In this document: positions 1 to 12,440 of the stretch, in pieces
How the letters are laid out: each line of letters starts with the position of its first letter
Position numbering within the stretch: the first letter of the stretch is position 1
Source of the DNA: Caprella mutica
Taxonomy: Eukaryota; Arthropoda; Malacostraca; Amphipoda; Caprellidae
Assembly: GCA_947561585.1 (NCBI GenBank)
Contig: CANNZV010000858.1
Span: 124,001-188,000, forward strand
Direction of reading: 5' to 3'
Length of the DNA: 64,000 nt
Program-made: the position numbers and the translations under genes
The notes under the pieces: generated by a model
Seen by the model: the letters and a program-made list of their open reading frames with translations, nothing else
Told to the model about the DNA's origin: nothing
Database searches by the model: none

Positions 1-560
1 ATGACGATTTATTTATTTTTGCTTACATTATTAAAACTAGTGTACGCATTCCGTCAAGAATGACGGTATTTTTACTATATCAATTTTATGAACACTAATG
101 TAATAATAATTTATGTAATAATCATTATACCTGACTTCGCTTTTACTCAAATATTTTCAACTGAATAAAATAAAATCTATTTCAGTTAGTGAAAATTATA
201 AAGAAAATTTCCTGTACTTCTTCTTATTTAAAAAGTAAAATCAGTTGTCAAGGGACATTTAACTTTATGAAATATTGGCACTTTTTATATAAAAAATGTT
301 GTTAGCAATTAGTTATTCACCTAATTGTGAGAATTCATTCGAAAGAAATAAAACTAACAACTAGAATTAAATGTATATATTTTCATATGCATGTAACTGT
401 AAAGTTCACCGCATCGACAAGAGTGGCGCTGCGATCGGTTTGTTTACATAATCAGCTGTCTTTTAACGAAATTTTAAACCATAATTGTACTCCAGTATAT
501 ATTCTATTATATGACACGTCAATGATTAAGATTAAATATAATGTAGCCTAAACTTATATA
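1..560. other. AT-rich intergenic sequence, nothing recognised
   Basis: No coding exon, RNA gene or repeat structure could be recognised here. The short open frame at 327-551 has no family resemblance and no codon bias that would support it. Confidence 0.5.
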
Positions 561-1553
561 CAGTATGGGCCACAAAAATGTTTCCTCTTTCAAATACTTG
601 TAAATCATTAACCAATGGACGAAAAAACTGTATCTTGGTCTCTTTTTCTCCGCCTTTTATTGTACTATTAACGAGTAATAACTATTTCTAACTGATGAAC
701 ATAGTTTAAGAACAGGTAAGCAAAGAGTGAGGGTGATTATTTTTGTCATTGCGCGAAGGTCATTCTTAGAGCTAACTCTGTAATTTTACTTACTAAAAGG
801 CAGTGAATAAAAAAGGAAAAAAATTATAATGGTAGACATTTTAATACAGGGTGTTTACACTTCTTCCTTAGAAACTATTTGTTAATAGAACAATTTCAGT
901 TACATTTTGATCTCATTGAAGTTTTCACTATGAATATTCGTGCTTCGCTAGTTCATTGCATGGTTAAGGCCCGCTTCACACTTGCATTTTTAACAGCGCG
1001 GAAAAAAGCTCTTCCTAAAATGTGTTCACACATGCGTTTTTTCATCGTTGAAGAAAAATTTAATGTGATTTTTCCATCATCGATGAAAAAAATGCAAGTG
1101 TAAACACATTTTAAGAAGAGCTTTTTTCCGCGGTGTTCAAAATGCAAATGTGAAGCGGGTCTTAACCATGCAATAAACAAGCAAAGAACTAATATTAAGA
1201 GTGAAAACTTCAATGAGATTAAAATGTCACTGAAATTGTTCTATTTCAAAATAGTTTCCAAGGAAGAAGTGTAAGCACCCTGTATTAAAATTTCTACCAT
1301 AATATTTTTTTCCTTTAAAATAACAGATTTAGCTATAAAACTGACATTCGCGCAATGACAAAAATAGTCACCCTCACTCTTTGCTTACCTGTTCTTAAAC
1401 TATGTCCATCAGTTAAAAATAGTTTTTACTTGTTTATAAAACAATAACAGGCGGTGAAAAAGAGACCAAGTTACAGTTTTCACGTCCTTTGATTAACGAT
1501 TTATAAGCATTTGAAAAAGCGGAAACATTTTTGTGGCCCATACGGCCATACTG
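561..1553. mobile_element. 993-bp foldback (near-palindromic) DNA element
   Basis: The two halves are long imperfect inverted copies of each other, meeting near 1050. The left end begins CAGTATGGGCCACAAAAATG and the right end is its reverse complement with a short extra GGCCGTAT duplication. Matching landmarks run inward on both arms: a stretch reading AGAACAGGTAAGCAAAGAG (left about 710, right about 1380), ACAGGGTG near 846 and its complement near 1280, and a central hairpin around 1000-1120. TATA lies directly outside both ends (557-560 and 1554-1557), which fits a TA target duplication of Tc1/mariner type. There is no transposase inside, so it would be non-autonomous. Confidence 0.85.
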
Positions 1554-1641
1554 TATATGTGAATAAAAAACAAACAAACCGAGAGTCGGAAGAAAATTTT
1601 GCGCATGCGCTCGTGTCATTTATACTGGTTACTTTACTATT

Positions 1642-2022
1642 CAATAGTCCGACGCCCCAGTAGTCCGACACTTTTGTAGTTTATTACTGATTCAATATAA
1701 AATTTATGTATATCGGGGAACATCCCGCCTCCGAACCCCCCTGCCAGGTCATTAAACAATCATGAAGTGTACAGTACACAAACTAGCGGATACAACAAAC
1801 CACATTAAATAATGAAATCAAATGAGGGATTGCATGATACTAATTAATATTAGAAATAAATTAAGATAAATGAGGAATATTATAAAATTTCGAAAATCAA
1901 AGAAATGAAAAATTATTTTATTATTTAGATTAGTTATTAATTGAGTATACCTATTTATTCATTTTTATTTTATTTTAATCAACAAATAAAACGAGACTAT
2001 GGGGGCGTTAGACTAATAGCAC
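1642..2022. mobile_element. Short inverted-repeat element containing a copy of the CTGGCAGG-hairpin repeat
   Basis: The left end reads AATAGTCCGACGCCCC and the right end is a matching inverted copy (GGGGGCGTTAGACTAATA). Inside at 1690-1815, in reverse orientation, is a member of the dispersed family that carries TGTACTGCACACTTCATGA and CCTGGCAGG (compare 29175-29285). No open frame of interest is present. Confidence 0.5.
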
Positions 2023-3005
2023 GTCCCCATTTTTACTAACTGTGAATTTCCTCGATAAGTGGCACTGCAGTTGTTAATTAATTAAATATATTTATTTAAA
2101 TCAGATCTCTAAATAAAGTAACATATTATTGGTGTGTTAACAAGAGATAACAAGATTGTTCTAGGGTATATTGCCCCTATAAGTTCACCTACATGACATA
2201 TCAGTATTTCTCTAGTCAACAACAAGTACCTATTTCTTGATCTTTGTACTGCTTTTACTTATCTTGTACCTTATAAACATATATCGTGTGTTAATTCTAA
2301 TTATCAGTGGCGAAGAGAGTGATTGAGATAAAAATGAACAGAGAAATGTGATGCAATATACTTATAGATAATGTAAATAGTAATAGTTCTGCATCATTAA
2401 ATAGATAACATCGTTATCTCATCAGTACCTACTTCAAATTGTATGGTACGTTAGGTACCTGCAGCTAGAACTCCTCAGTTCTAATTCATATTTATAAACA
2501 ATATGATGTTGAGTTCCGATTTATTGAACGTTCTACATTTTCTATCATTATAGAAAACCATTTTTCTCTCATTTTAATTGGTATCCATGATACTTGCATG
2601 TATCATGGATACCAATTAAAATACCATTAAAATTTGTATTTTCTTATCATATGATCGCAAAAGGCAAATTTTTTTTTTTAATTCCTAAATAAAAAATACA
2701 CCACTCAAAAAGTTACATGAGCTGGGAAAATTACAAATATGTATATTAATTAACTAAATATAAATAAATAGTGACGAACAATAATTAGGCAAGTACATAT
2801 ATATATCCAACCTCACTTCGTATCATCCATCACTCGAGATTTTTTCAACTTACCTAACAAATTAGAATTTAGTGGTTAAATATGTTAAGATTAGTAGCCA
2901 CTTTTGCCAAGCAAGTAAGTATAGTATCTATGGTAGATACATTTCGTGTGAATCGTGCTTAATGTATTTATTATGATAAATGGACTCTATCAGAGGTTAT
3001 TGACC
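2023..3005. other. Intergenic AT-rich sequence with one palindromic MITE core
   Basis: Nothing was recognised apart from a nearly perfect 52-bp palindrome at 2571-2622. It is built from AATTGGTATCCATGATAC and its complement and is the same core found inside the GGGTAAGTT MITE family. The flanks (about 2510-2680) look like a decayed copy of that family. Confidence 0.5.
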
Positions 3006-3013
3006 TCTATGCT

Positions 3014-5640
3014 CAGTGGTAGGATTCAATTGGTTTAGCAACCGGTTCGCACGAACCCCTTGAATCCTACCACTGACTCGATGACAAGTATGTCCCATCA
3101 GATTCGAAAGGGTTAAATTTCGATTGAGAATTACAAAACAGTATATATAGTTAATCTGAAGATAAGGAATACGTGATCTTAGTGGTGTAATATTTTCTAT
3201 TTACTAATAATAAAAGGTCCCAGACCATCTGGCTGCTCGAACAGTGAACCACGGTCTACAATGTGTTCCGTCAGATAATTTATTTTCAAATTGCGAATTA
3301 GAAACACTTAAAATATGTACGTCAAATGTCATTATAGATAAATCACTTTATCGGAAAAAATGGATTTTGATGATTATTAAACATTTATTGTAGCTACTAT
3401 ATTGTATGTATAAGGCCTATAATAAGGGCTAAAGCACATCCCCTTAAAGCAGGGGTGGGCACAACTTGGGTTTTTCAGTGCCGAAAGATGTAATCTCAGT
3501 GCCTCTACCATTTTCTTTTCGTTTCTTAAATTGCAGGGAATACTGAGTAATTAAAATGGGGTGGTAGATTATATTGAGGTACGAATAAGGTACATATTTT
3601 ATTACATAAATATTGGTAGTATATTAATTATTTGTACAAAATGAATTAATATATGATTTTTAATCACTTTTTTTTAATGTGAAAATAATTTATGTATAAT
3701 AAAAACAAAAATTAATTATCTTGCATAAGTAATTATAAGTAACTTGTAAAATCACAGGATAAATGAAAATTGCTACCTATCTTATAAAAATTAGGGACTT
3801 AAAAATGATTGTACAAAGTCTTACCAATGTTAAGAGTGTCCCTAGACAAACATATGAAAGATATATAAATAACTGATCTAGATAAAAAGAGCCGGAGGTA
3901 AAAATTTTAAGCACCGGCACTACTGTAACAATAAACAAAAAATACATTATTAACTGATAAAATTGACTATTAAAGTATCAAGGTCATTGCAAATACTATA
4001 CTATTCTTCAATTAGTTTACCATCCTCTTCTATATTATCCTTGTATTTTATAAAGCAGTCATGGCTAAAAATTCTAAATTTTCTTTGGGAGAAAATAAAG
4101 CACCGTTTCCCTGGTGGGCACGAGTGCTACTCTCAGTGCCAAAATAGCACTGAGTGCTCCATTTGCCCACCCCTGCCTTAGAGGCTTATGTCATACAAAA
4201 AGTTATTGAAATGACCCCCTCCATCCTGAAGACAGAACGACTGACGCTGCCTCAGAAGATTTTTGAAAAGTTTCTTGAGTCTCCTGCTTATATCTTTCAA
4301 AGAAGCTTTGAACTCATTGTATAAGAGACTCAAATTCACTCGATGGAATCTAATTTTTCCGTATAAACTAGAGTTTGTGCAGCTGCCGAGAAGTGAAAGT
4401 CGAAAGGCTTTAGATCTGGACTGTGTGCTGCCTAGGAATTTTCCGTTCTTCTGCTAATGACTCTACCTAAAAACTTTTTTTTGAGAAATTGTAGATCTGC
4501 ATTTGTCTTGCATCCACCATGATGAAAAATGAGTTGTAGAATCTAGGCCAAATAATGTCCTTGAACAGTCTGAGATATGAAACTCCATTAACCGATGACA
4601 AGTTGCCATCAGCCTCAAGGAATGCATGGATGTTTGGAAGATCATTACTTAAGCGTCATATCTATAATTTGTTTCGTAGATATTTCGAGGAATCTATTGA
4701 CAATATTGGATGGTTGCTGGAGAATCCATTGACAAATCGGCCTTCTCTGTAATTGTAGACATCAATAGTTGAACTGAAGTGTCATGACTGAAACGGAACA
4801 AAGTTAATATCCCAATAAATAGCGTATATCGATTCGATTTCTTTTCGATTGCCTGGGATATCGAATCGATGGATTGTTCCATCGAATCGACAGACCGTTG
4901 TTTGTAGGGATGTGACGGTCATCCAAACGTGGTTTTTGGTGGGTGAAATCTGAGGGTTTCTACAACTGAAGTCTTCAGATCCTGAATCACTGCTTGTGTT
5001 CATTTCGATTTGTTTTCATTTTTTGTTGTTGATTGAACCAGTGTCATTGAAAGGATCACGAACTCTTTTGAACTTTTCAGGGGGTAATTGATTAAACTGC
5101 CCTTCACTGATCTTGAGGTGGAACATAAATTCTTGGAACACTGTTGAAGGAAAACATGTTTTGACTAACTGCAGCACGATCAATTTCTTCTCTAGTTCAA
5201 AATATGTACATCTTTCAGGTTGCAGATCGTTGGCCAATGCGATTTTTTGTAGAGCGATAAAAATCCACTTTTTATGAACAAAATAGCGTATATTACTGTA
5301 TATATCATGATACGAATTGTTGCAGTTTAAGTTCTCCCAATTCCCAAGTTAAAAATGACGCTTCTGATGGAACACAGTGTAGAACAAGTTCTACGCGCGA
5401 TCAATTCGCAATCTTTGTGCAAAAGTATGCACATTGTACATTTGTACTGTCTGCACAGTCTACAGTTTTAAGCACGTGTTCATTCAACGGTTTTAAAAAT
5501 ATGTTTTTTTTAACAGGAACATTTTGTAAGGTTCACTCGAAAATGAAAACTAAAGAATAGGTTCAGGCGGTTCTGCGAACTTTAATATTTTTAGGAACCG
5601 GTTCGCGCGAACCGGTGCGAACCCTTGAATCCCATCACTG
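3014..5640. mobile_element. hAT-type DNA transposon relic with 8-bp TSD
   Basis: The element starts CAGTGGTAGGATTCAA and ends TTGAATCCCATCACTG, which are inverted copies. Each end is followed by an ACCGGTTCG-type palindrome (ACCGGTTCGCACGAACC left, AACCGGTTCGCGCGAACCGG right). It is flanked by an exact 8-bp duplication TCTATGCT (3006-3013 and 5641-5648), the size expected for hAT elements. Minus-strand open pieces at 4463-5237 are short and broken, and I could not recognise a hAT transposase in them. A second hAT is inserted inside (3450-4175). Confidence 0.85.
3450..4175. mobile_element. Non-autonomous hAT element nested in the 3014-5640 element
   Basis: The ends are CAGGGGTGGGC and GCCCACCCCTG, typical of hAT elements. 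Subterminal GTGC/AGTGCC-rich sequence is present on both sides. The 8-bp flanks are CCTTAAAG (3442-3449) and CCTTAGAG (4176-4183), matching at 7 of 8 positions. The interior (726 bp in total) is AT-rich without a transposase. It must be younger than its host element. Confidence 0.85.
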
Positions 5641-5648
5641 TCTATGCT

Positions 5649-6283
5649 ATAGGTTATCTTTAAGTAAAATATTGTACGTATATTAAAAATTAATATGCAT
5701 TATGCATACCCATTTAAATTTGATTTCGCTAATTCATTTAAGAAAAAGATTTATTACCTACTGTTTGATATTCCTTACATAAAATTCAACAGTGAACTGA
5801 TTTTCAATTTAAGATAAGATCATAATTTTATACGATTAACTATTTTCTAAAATATTTTCTGTTTCTTTCTGTGGAGTTTGATCGTGCCACAGTTCATCGT
5901 ACAGCGCCGGAACAAATATCCGAGGTTCAGGTTCTTGATTAACTCTAGGTCGAAAAATTTGTGAATTGGGGTATCGAAAGTAGAAAGTAGGTCTACCTAT
6001 GTACTGAAATATTTATAGTAAATGATCTGATTGGTAAGGCACCTTCAACAGCCCATGTATAATATTTTTAGGATACGTACCTACTAAGTTGCAAAGAAGG
6101 TAAACAATATGACGGTAGGTATACAATAGACATTTCGTTACGTAATTACCAGCGTCATCGTCGACTGTCTAGTACCTATATAGTACCTACCTATAGAATT
6201 ATAGTTCAGTAGGTATAGACCGTACACTGAGTCTTGTGATTCTTAAAAGTAAGGTGCCAACTCTTAGGCTGTACTCTGGCCTA
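5649..6283. other. Intergenic, nothing recognised
   Basis: This is AT-rich sequence with scattered GTAGGTAC-like short words. No gene or element ends were found. Confidence 0.4.
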
Positions 6284-6292
6284 GCTAGTGAC

Positions 6293-6760
6293 CGGTATGA
6301 CTAAATCGCGAAATGAAGGTATTTCGCGAAATGAATATGAAATGAAGATAAATCGCGAAATGAAGCTCAGAGAATTAGTTTGGATGTATTTAACGAGTGC
6401 ATATGATAGAATGATTAGTAAATGGAGAGACTAAATGATTAAATGAATATTATAAATGCCGAAATGAAGATTACAAACCCCGAAATAAAGATTATAAACC
6501 CCGAAATGAACAAAATGAAGTGACTAAATACCGAAATGAAGATTAAAAACCTGAAATGATCGAAATGAAGTGACAAAATAGCGAAATGAAGATTATAATT
6601 ACCGAAATGAAGTGACAAAATAGCGAAATGAAGATTATGATTACCGAAATGAAGTGACTAAATAGCGAAACGAAGATTATAAACCCCGAAATTAACATAA
6701 TTAAGTGACTAAATACCGAAATGAAGATTATATAAACTGAAATGAATATTATATTTACCG
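6293..6760. repeat. Left terminal inverted repeat of the MULE, with a short 51-bp-type array
   Basis: The first 150 bp pair with 12440-12585. From about 6430 irregular units follow, built from CCGAAATGAAGATTATAAAC and GAAATGAAGTGACTAAATA. These are reverse complements of the 9060-12440 repeat. Units here are more diverged and partly deleted than those of the right array. Confidence 0.85.
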
Positions 6761-7221
6761 AATAATTCAAATAACACGATTTCAAAAATTATATAAATTT
6801 TAGAACTTTCCATGTAAATTTTGAAAGCTAGCCATACATCCGCAGATTCGATCATTCGGTTTTAGAAGATTTGATCTTAACGGACCAAATCTCCTAAATA
6901 TCTGCCTTTTTATATGGAGTGATAAAGATACATAGAACCTCGCACATCAAACTGCTCGTTTTGATTGTACCTCTTTTCTGCTGTGTATATGGATAAATGT
7001 AAGAATTCTTTCCATGGGGGGAAATAAGAACCATGTTTTAATTCAATATTGTTTACATAAACAATAAACAATATTGTTTATGTAATACTTAATAACATAA
7101 TACTTCAAACATAATAAATCGATCCTTCAATCCTTTAATCACAAATATATATAAAAAATCTCTATTTATATAAATACATATAAAATATCTATATATAATA
7201 ATTTCACTTGTATCTTTCCAG

Positions 7222-8129
7222 GAGAGTTCCATGTCACGACATTAGTCTACAAAGATTTGTCTGTAGTGAGAAGAAGAAATATGGATCATCCCATTGTGTT
7301 TGGGCCAATCTTAATTAACGCAAATTCTTCTGCACAGGTATTTACCTGCTTTCTGCATTGCATAGCAGATAACCTTACTTCGAATGAAATTTCCAAACTA
7401 GTAATCGGCACGGATCAAGAGTTAGCCATAAAATGTGCAATTCAGAAATCTTTGATTGGATCAACTCACCTTCTATGCACTTGAAATCTCAAGCAAAACT
7501 TGAATAAGTTTATGGAGGAGAATGTGGGTTATCCACTTGCTAATAGGCAGGCTGTAACTCAATCAATATTTGGAGAAGAAGGATTGGTCCACAGCATAGA
7601 TGATGACATTTTAGAATTCAGGTTGGAGATTGTTGGAGATTTTGGAGGAGCCAAACTCTGGGACCATTTGGAAACGAAATTTATGCCAATCATTAAAGAA
7701 CATGTCATAAATCCTATCAGAGACAGGAAAATCAGTCATATATGGACTAATAACAATTGCGAGAGTGCCAATCATGTCATAAAATCGGCAACGAAATGGA
7801 AGATTTCCACAATACCGAAATTCATTGAAATAATGTATGGTATCGTTACATCTGAACAGAACGAACGGAGAAGATCCATTATAGACAGAGGAAATTTTAA
7901 ATTGGCAGATAAATTTAATAAACACCTAATTTCTCTCGAAGTGTGGTCAGAGTATCCACAAGAAATGCGTGAGAAGAGAGAAGCAAAATTCTTCAGTGAT
8001 AATGGACAAGCTTCGAGCAATATTTGCTATTCCAGAGATAGAAGTAGGACAATATTAAAGTCCCCTAATTCAGGGAAAAAACCTCACCAAAGAAAGAGAA
8101 AAAGAGCAGACGTTCCATTACTTCTGTAA
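7222..8129 (+). pseudogene. MULE transposase fragment (broken)
   Basis: Reading from 7224 the frame gives EFHVTTLVYKDLSVV, then HPIVFGPILIN, then VIGTDQELAIKCAI, HLLCT and NLKQN. This is the order seen in the DDE core of MULE transposases, with the Asp of GTDQE as a likely catalytic residue. The frame is interrupted by TGA at 7482-7484, exactly where MULE proteins usually carry Trp in the C-x-W-H segment. The next residue is Asn where His is usual. The same frame then stays open to TAA at 8127-8129 (about 209 codons). The N-terminal half of the protein is missing. A TTTCCAG just before 7222 could be a splice acceptor. It is enclosed by the terminal repeats of the 6293-12585 element. Confidence 0.75.
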
Positions 8130-8216
8130 CAAAGAAAAATAAAATTTAAAAACAGAATTAAACATAAAAGAGAATATATTTTAGTTATTTATATAGAAGA
8201 AAAGGTTTTTTTTTTG

Positions 8217-8580
8217 TCTAATTATGATTTAATTTGTTTGTCTAATTATGATTTAATTTGTTTGTCTAATTATGATTTAATTTGTTTGTCTAATTATGAT
8301 TTAATTTGTTTGTCTAATTATGATTTAATTTGTTTGTCTAATTATGATTTAATTTGTTTGTCTAATTATGATTTAATTTGTTTGTCTAATTATGATTTAA
8401 TTTGTTTGTCTAATTATGATTTAATTTGTTTGTCTAATTATGATTTAATTTGTTTGCCTAATTATGATTTAATTTGTTTGTCTAATTATGATTTAATTTG
8501 TTTGCCTAATTATGATTTAATTTGTTTGTCTAATTATGATTTAATTTGTTTGTCTAAATATGATTTAATTTGTTTGTCTA
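8217..8580. repeat. 24-bp minisatellite, about 15 copies
   Basis: The unit begins TCTAATTATGATTTAATTTG and repeats without indels, with only a few substitutions (for example CCTAATT near 8457). The open frame over it (YDLICLSN repeated) is a consequence of the 24-bp period. It sits between the MULE transposase fragment and the 51-bp array. Confidence 0.97.
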
Positions 8581-9060
8581 TTTATCTAATTTAAATAATT
8601 AAGATAGAAACAGAAATGTACCTATTAATAAATATAATCTTATATGAAACTTGATCTTTGAATACATCTTGAAAAATCATATAAGAATATACTGCGTTAT
8701 TGTATTCTGATAAAAAACTAAAATCATTATAAATGCACTGAGAAAAATGAATATTTATCTGTGATTTCTGAAAATATGTAACTTCTTAAAAATCATCAAA
8801 TGAATACATTTCAACTAACATGCATATTCTGCTATGAATAATTATAATCGTGATTGATTCAATCGAATGAAAACTGTATATAAAAATCACCAACTTCAGA
8901 TGACTTTAAAGAATAAATAAAAGCAAGTATATCATGAAGTAACTGAATCAAGAATTTAGAGAGACTGTAAAGTAATTCAGTTTAACAGTATATACAGATT
9001 TCTGAATAGAAATCAACCATGGTGTCTGCTGAAAATAACATAAGTTTTAAATCACTCTAT
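8581..9060. other. AT-rich spacer inside the MULE
   Basis: No open frame or repeat was recognised between the 24-bp and 51-bp arrays. Confidence 0.5.
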
Positions 9061-12000
9061 TTGGTTCATTTCGTTATTTAGTCACTTCTTTTCGTTCATT
9101 TCGGGGTTTGTAATCTACATGTCGGTATTAAGTCACTTCATTTCGTTCATTTCGGGGTTTATAATCTTCATTTCGGTATTTAGTCACTTCATTTCGTTCA
9201 TTTCGGGGTTTATAATCTTCATTTCGGTATTTAGTCACTTCTTTTCGTTCATTTCGGGGTTTGTAATCTTCATTTCGGTATTTAGTCACTTCATTTCGTT
9301 CATTTCGGAGTTTATAATCTTCATTTCGGTATTTAGTCACTTCATTTCGTTCATTTCGGGGTTTATAATCTTCATTTCGGTATTTAGTCACTTCATTTCG
9401 TTCATTTTGCGGTTTATAATCTTCATTTCGGTATTTAGTCACTTCATTTCGTTTATTTCGGGGTTTGTAATCTTCATTTCGGTATTTAGTCACTTCTTTT
9501 CGTTCATTTCGGGGTTTGTAATCTACATGTCGGTATTAAGTCACTTCATTTCGTTCATTTCGGGGTTTATAATCTTCATTTCGGTATTTAGTCACTTCAT
9601 TTCGTTCATTTCGGGGTTTATAATCTTCATTTCGGTATTTAGTCACTTCTTTTCGTTCATTTCGGGGTTTGTAATCTTCATTTCGGTATTTAGTCACTTC
9701 ATTTCGTTCATTTCGGAGTTTATAATCTTCATTTCGGTATTTAGTCACTTCATTTCGTTCATTTCGGGGTTTATAATCTTCATTTCGGTATTTAGTCACT
9801 TCATTTCGTTCATTTTGCGGTTTATAATCTTCATTTCGGTATTTAGTCACTTCATTTCGTTTATTTCGGGGTTTGTAATCTTCATTTCGGTATTTAGTCA
9901 CTTCATTTTGTTCATTTCGCGGTTTATAATCTTCATTTCGGTATTTAGTCACTTCATTTCGTTCATTTCGTGGTTTATAATCTTCATTTCGGTATTTAGT
10001 CACTTCATTTCGTTTATTTCGGGGTTTGTAATCTTCATTTCGGTATTTAGTCACTTCATTTCGTTTATTTCGGGGTTTGTAATCTTCATTTCGGTATTTA
10101 GTCACTTCATTTTGTTTATTTCGGGGTTTATAATCTTCTTTTCGGTATTAAGTCACTTCATTTCGTTCATTTCGGGGTTTGTAATCTTCATTTCGTTATT
10201 TAGTCACTTCATTTCGTTCATTTCGGGGTTTATAATCTTCATTTCGTTATTTAGTCACTTCATTTCGTTCATTTCGGGGTTTATAATCTTCATTTCGGTA
10301 TTTAGTCACTTCATTTCGTTCATTTCGGGGTTTGTAATCTTCATTTCGGTATTTAGTCACTTCTTTTCGTTCATTTCGGGGTTTGTAATCTACATGTCGG
10401 TATTAAGTCACTTCATTTCGTTCATTTCGGGGTTTATAATCTTCATTTCGGTATTTAGTCACTTCATTTCGTTCATTTCGGGGTTTATAATCTTCATTTC
10501 GGTATTTAGTCACTTCTTTTCGTTCATTTCGGGGTTTGTAATCTTCATTTCGGTATTTAGTCACTTCATTTCGTTCATTTCGGAGTTTATAATCTTCATT
10601 TCGGTATTTAGTCACTTCATTTCGTTCATTTCGGGGTTTATAATCTTCATTTCGGTATTTAGTCACTTCATTTCGTTCATTTTGCGGTTTATAATCTTCA
10701 TTTCGGTATTTAGTCACTTCATTTCGTTTATTTCGGGGTTTGTAATCTTCATTTCGGTATTTAGTCACTTCATTTTGTTCATTTCGCGGTTTATAATCTT
10801 CATTTCGGTATTTAGTCACTTCATTTCGTTCATTTCGTGGTTTATAATCTTCATTTCGGTATTTAGTCACTTCATTTCGTTCATTTCGGGGTTTATAATC
10901 TTCATTTCGTTATTTAGTCACTTCATTTCGTTTATTTCGGGGTTTGTAATCTTCATTTCGGTATTTAGTCACTTCATTTCGTTTATTTCGGGGTTTGTAA
11001 TCTTCATTTCGGTATTTAGTCACTTCATTTTGTTTATTTCGGGGTTTATAATCTTCTTTTCGGTATTAAGTCACTTCATTTCGTTCATTTCGGGGTTTGT
11101 AATCTTCATTTCGTTATTTAGTCACTTCATTTCGTTCATTTCGGGGTTTATAATCTTCATTTCGTTATTTAGTCACTTCATTTCGTTCATTTCGGGGTTT
11201 ATAATCTTCATTTCGGTATTTAGTCACTTCATTTCGTTCATTTCGGGGTTTATAATCTTCATTTCGTTATTTAGTCACTTCATTTCGTTTATTTCGGGGT
11301 TTGTAATCTTCATTTCGGTATTTAGTCACTTCATTTCGTTTATTTCGGGGTTTGTAATCTTCATTTCGGTATTTAGTCACTTCATTTTGTTTATTTCGGG
11401 GTTTATAATCTTCTTTTCGGTATTAAGTCACTTCATTTCGTTCATTTCGGGGTTTGTAATCTTCATTTCGTTATTTAGTCACTTCATTTCGTTCATTTCG
11501 GGGTTTATAATCTTCATTTCGTTATTTAGTCACTTCATTTCGTTCATTTCGGGGTTTATAATCTTCATTTCGGTATTTAGTCACTTCATTTCGTTCATTT
11601 CGGGGTTTATAATCTTCATTTCGTTATTTAGTCACTTCATTTCGTTTATTTCGGGGTTTATAATCTTCATTTCGGTATTTAGTCACTTCATTTCGTTTAT
11701 TTCGGGGTTTGTAATCTTCATTTCGTTATTTAGTCACTTCATTTCGTTCATTTCGGGGTTTATAATCTTCATTTCGTTATTTAGTCACTTCATTTCGTTC
11801 ATTTCGGGGTTTGTAATCTTCATTTCGTTATTTAGTCACTTCATTTCGTTCATTTCGGGGTTTATAATCTTCATTTCGGTATTTAGTCACTTCATTTCGT
11901 TCATTTCGGGGTTTATAATCTTCATTTCGTTATTTAGTCACTTCATTTCGTTTATTTCGGGGTTTGTAATCTTCATTTCGGTATTTAGTCACTTCATTTC

Positions 12001-12440
12001 GTTTATTTCGGGGTTTATAATCTTCATTTCGGTATTTAGTCACTTCATTTTGTTTATTTCGGGGTTGATAATCTTCTTTTCGGTATTTAGTCACTTCATT
12101 TCGTTCATTTCGGGGTTTGTAATCTTCATTTCGTTATTTAGTCACTTCATTTCGTTCATTTCGGGGTTTGTAATCTTCATTTCGTTATTTAGTCACTTCA
12201 TTTCGTTCATTTCGGGGTTTATAATCTTCTTTTCGGTATTTAGTCACTTCATTTCGTTTATTTCGGGGTTTATAATCTTCATTTCGGTATTTGGTCACTT
12301 CATTTTGTTTATTTCGGGGTTTATAATCTTCTTTTCGGTATTTAGTCACTTCATTTCGTTCATTTCGGGGTTTGTAATCTTCATTTCGTTATTTAGTCAC
12401 TTCATTTCGTTCATTTCGGGGTTTGTAATCTTCATTTAGG
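9061..12440. repeat. 51-bp satellite, about 66 copies, derived from the MULE terminal repeat
   Basis: Each unit holds TTTCGGTATTTAGTCACTTC, ATTTCGTTCATTTCGGGG and TTTATAATCTTC. Variants (GGTATT or GTTATT, TTCATT or TTTATT, GTAATC or ATAATC) form blocks. The rare unit with ATCTACATGTC recurs at 9119, 9527 and 10394, spaced by 8 and 17 units, which shows higher-order duplication. The open frame from 9119 to 12439 (1106 codons, FISVFSHFIS repeated) arises because 51 is a multiple of three. It has no sign of being a gene. Confidence 0.97.

Noticed and set aside
2370..2430. Possible hammerhead ribozyme core (CTGATGAG on the minus strand near 2420)
   Set aside because: The required GAAAC partner does not follow after the stem, so the three-way junction cannot form.
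7482..7484. In-frame TGA in the MULE transposase as a selenocysteine or readthrough codon
   Set aside because: The neighbouring conserved His is also lost and the N-terminal half is absent, so ordinary decay is the simpler explanation.
9119..12439. 1106-codon open frame (FISVFSHFIS repeated) as a giant membrane protein
   Set aside because: It is produced by the 51-bp period. The opposite strand has long frames too, and the DNA is the amplified end of a transposon. No start context or splice structure supports a gene.
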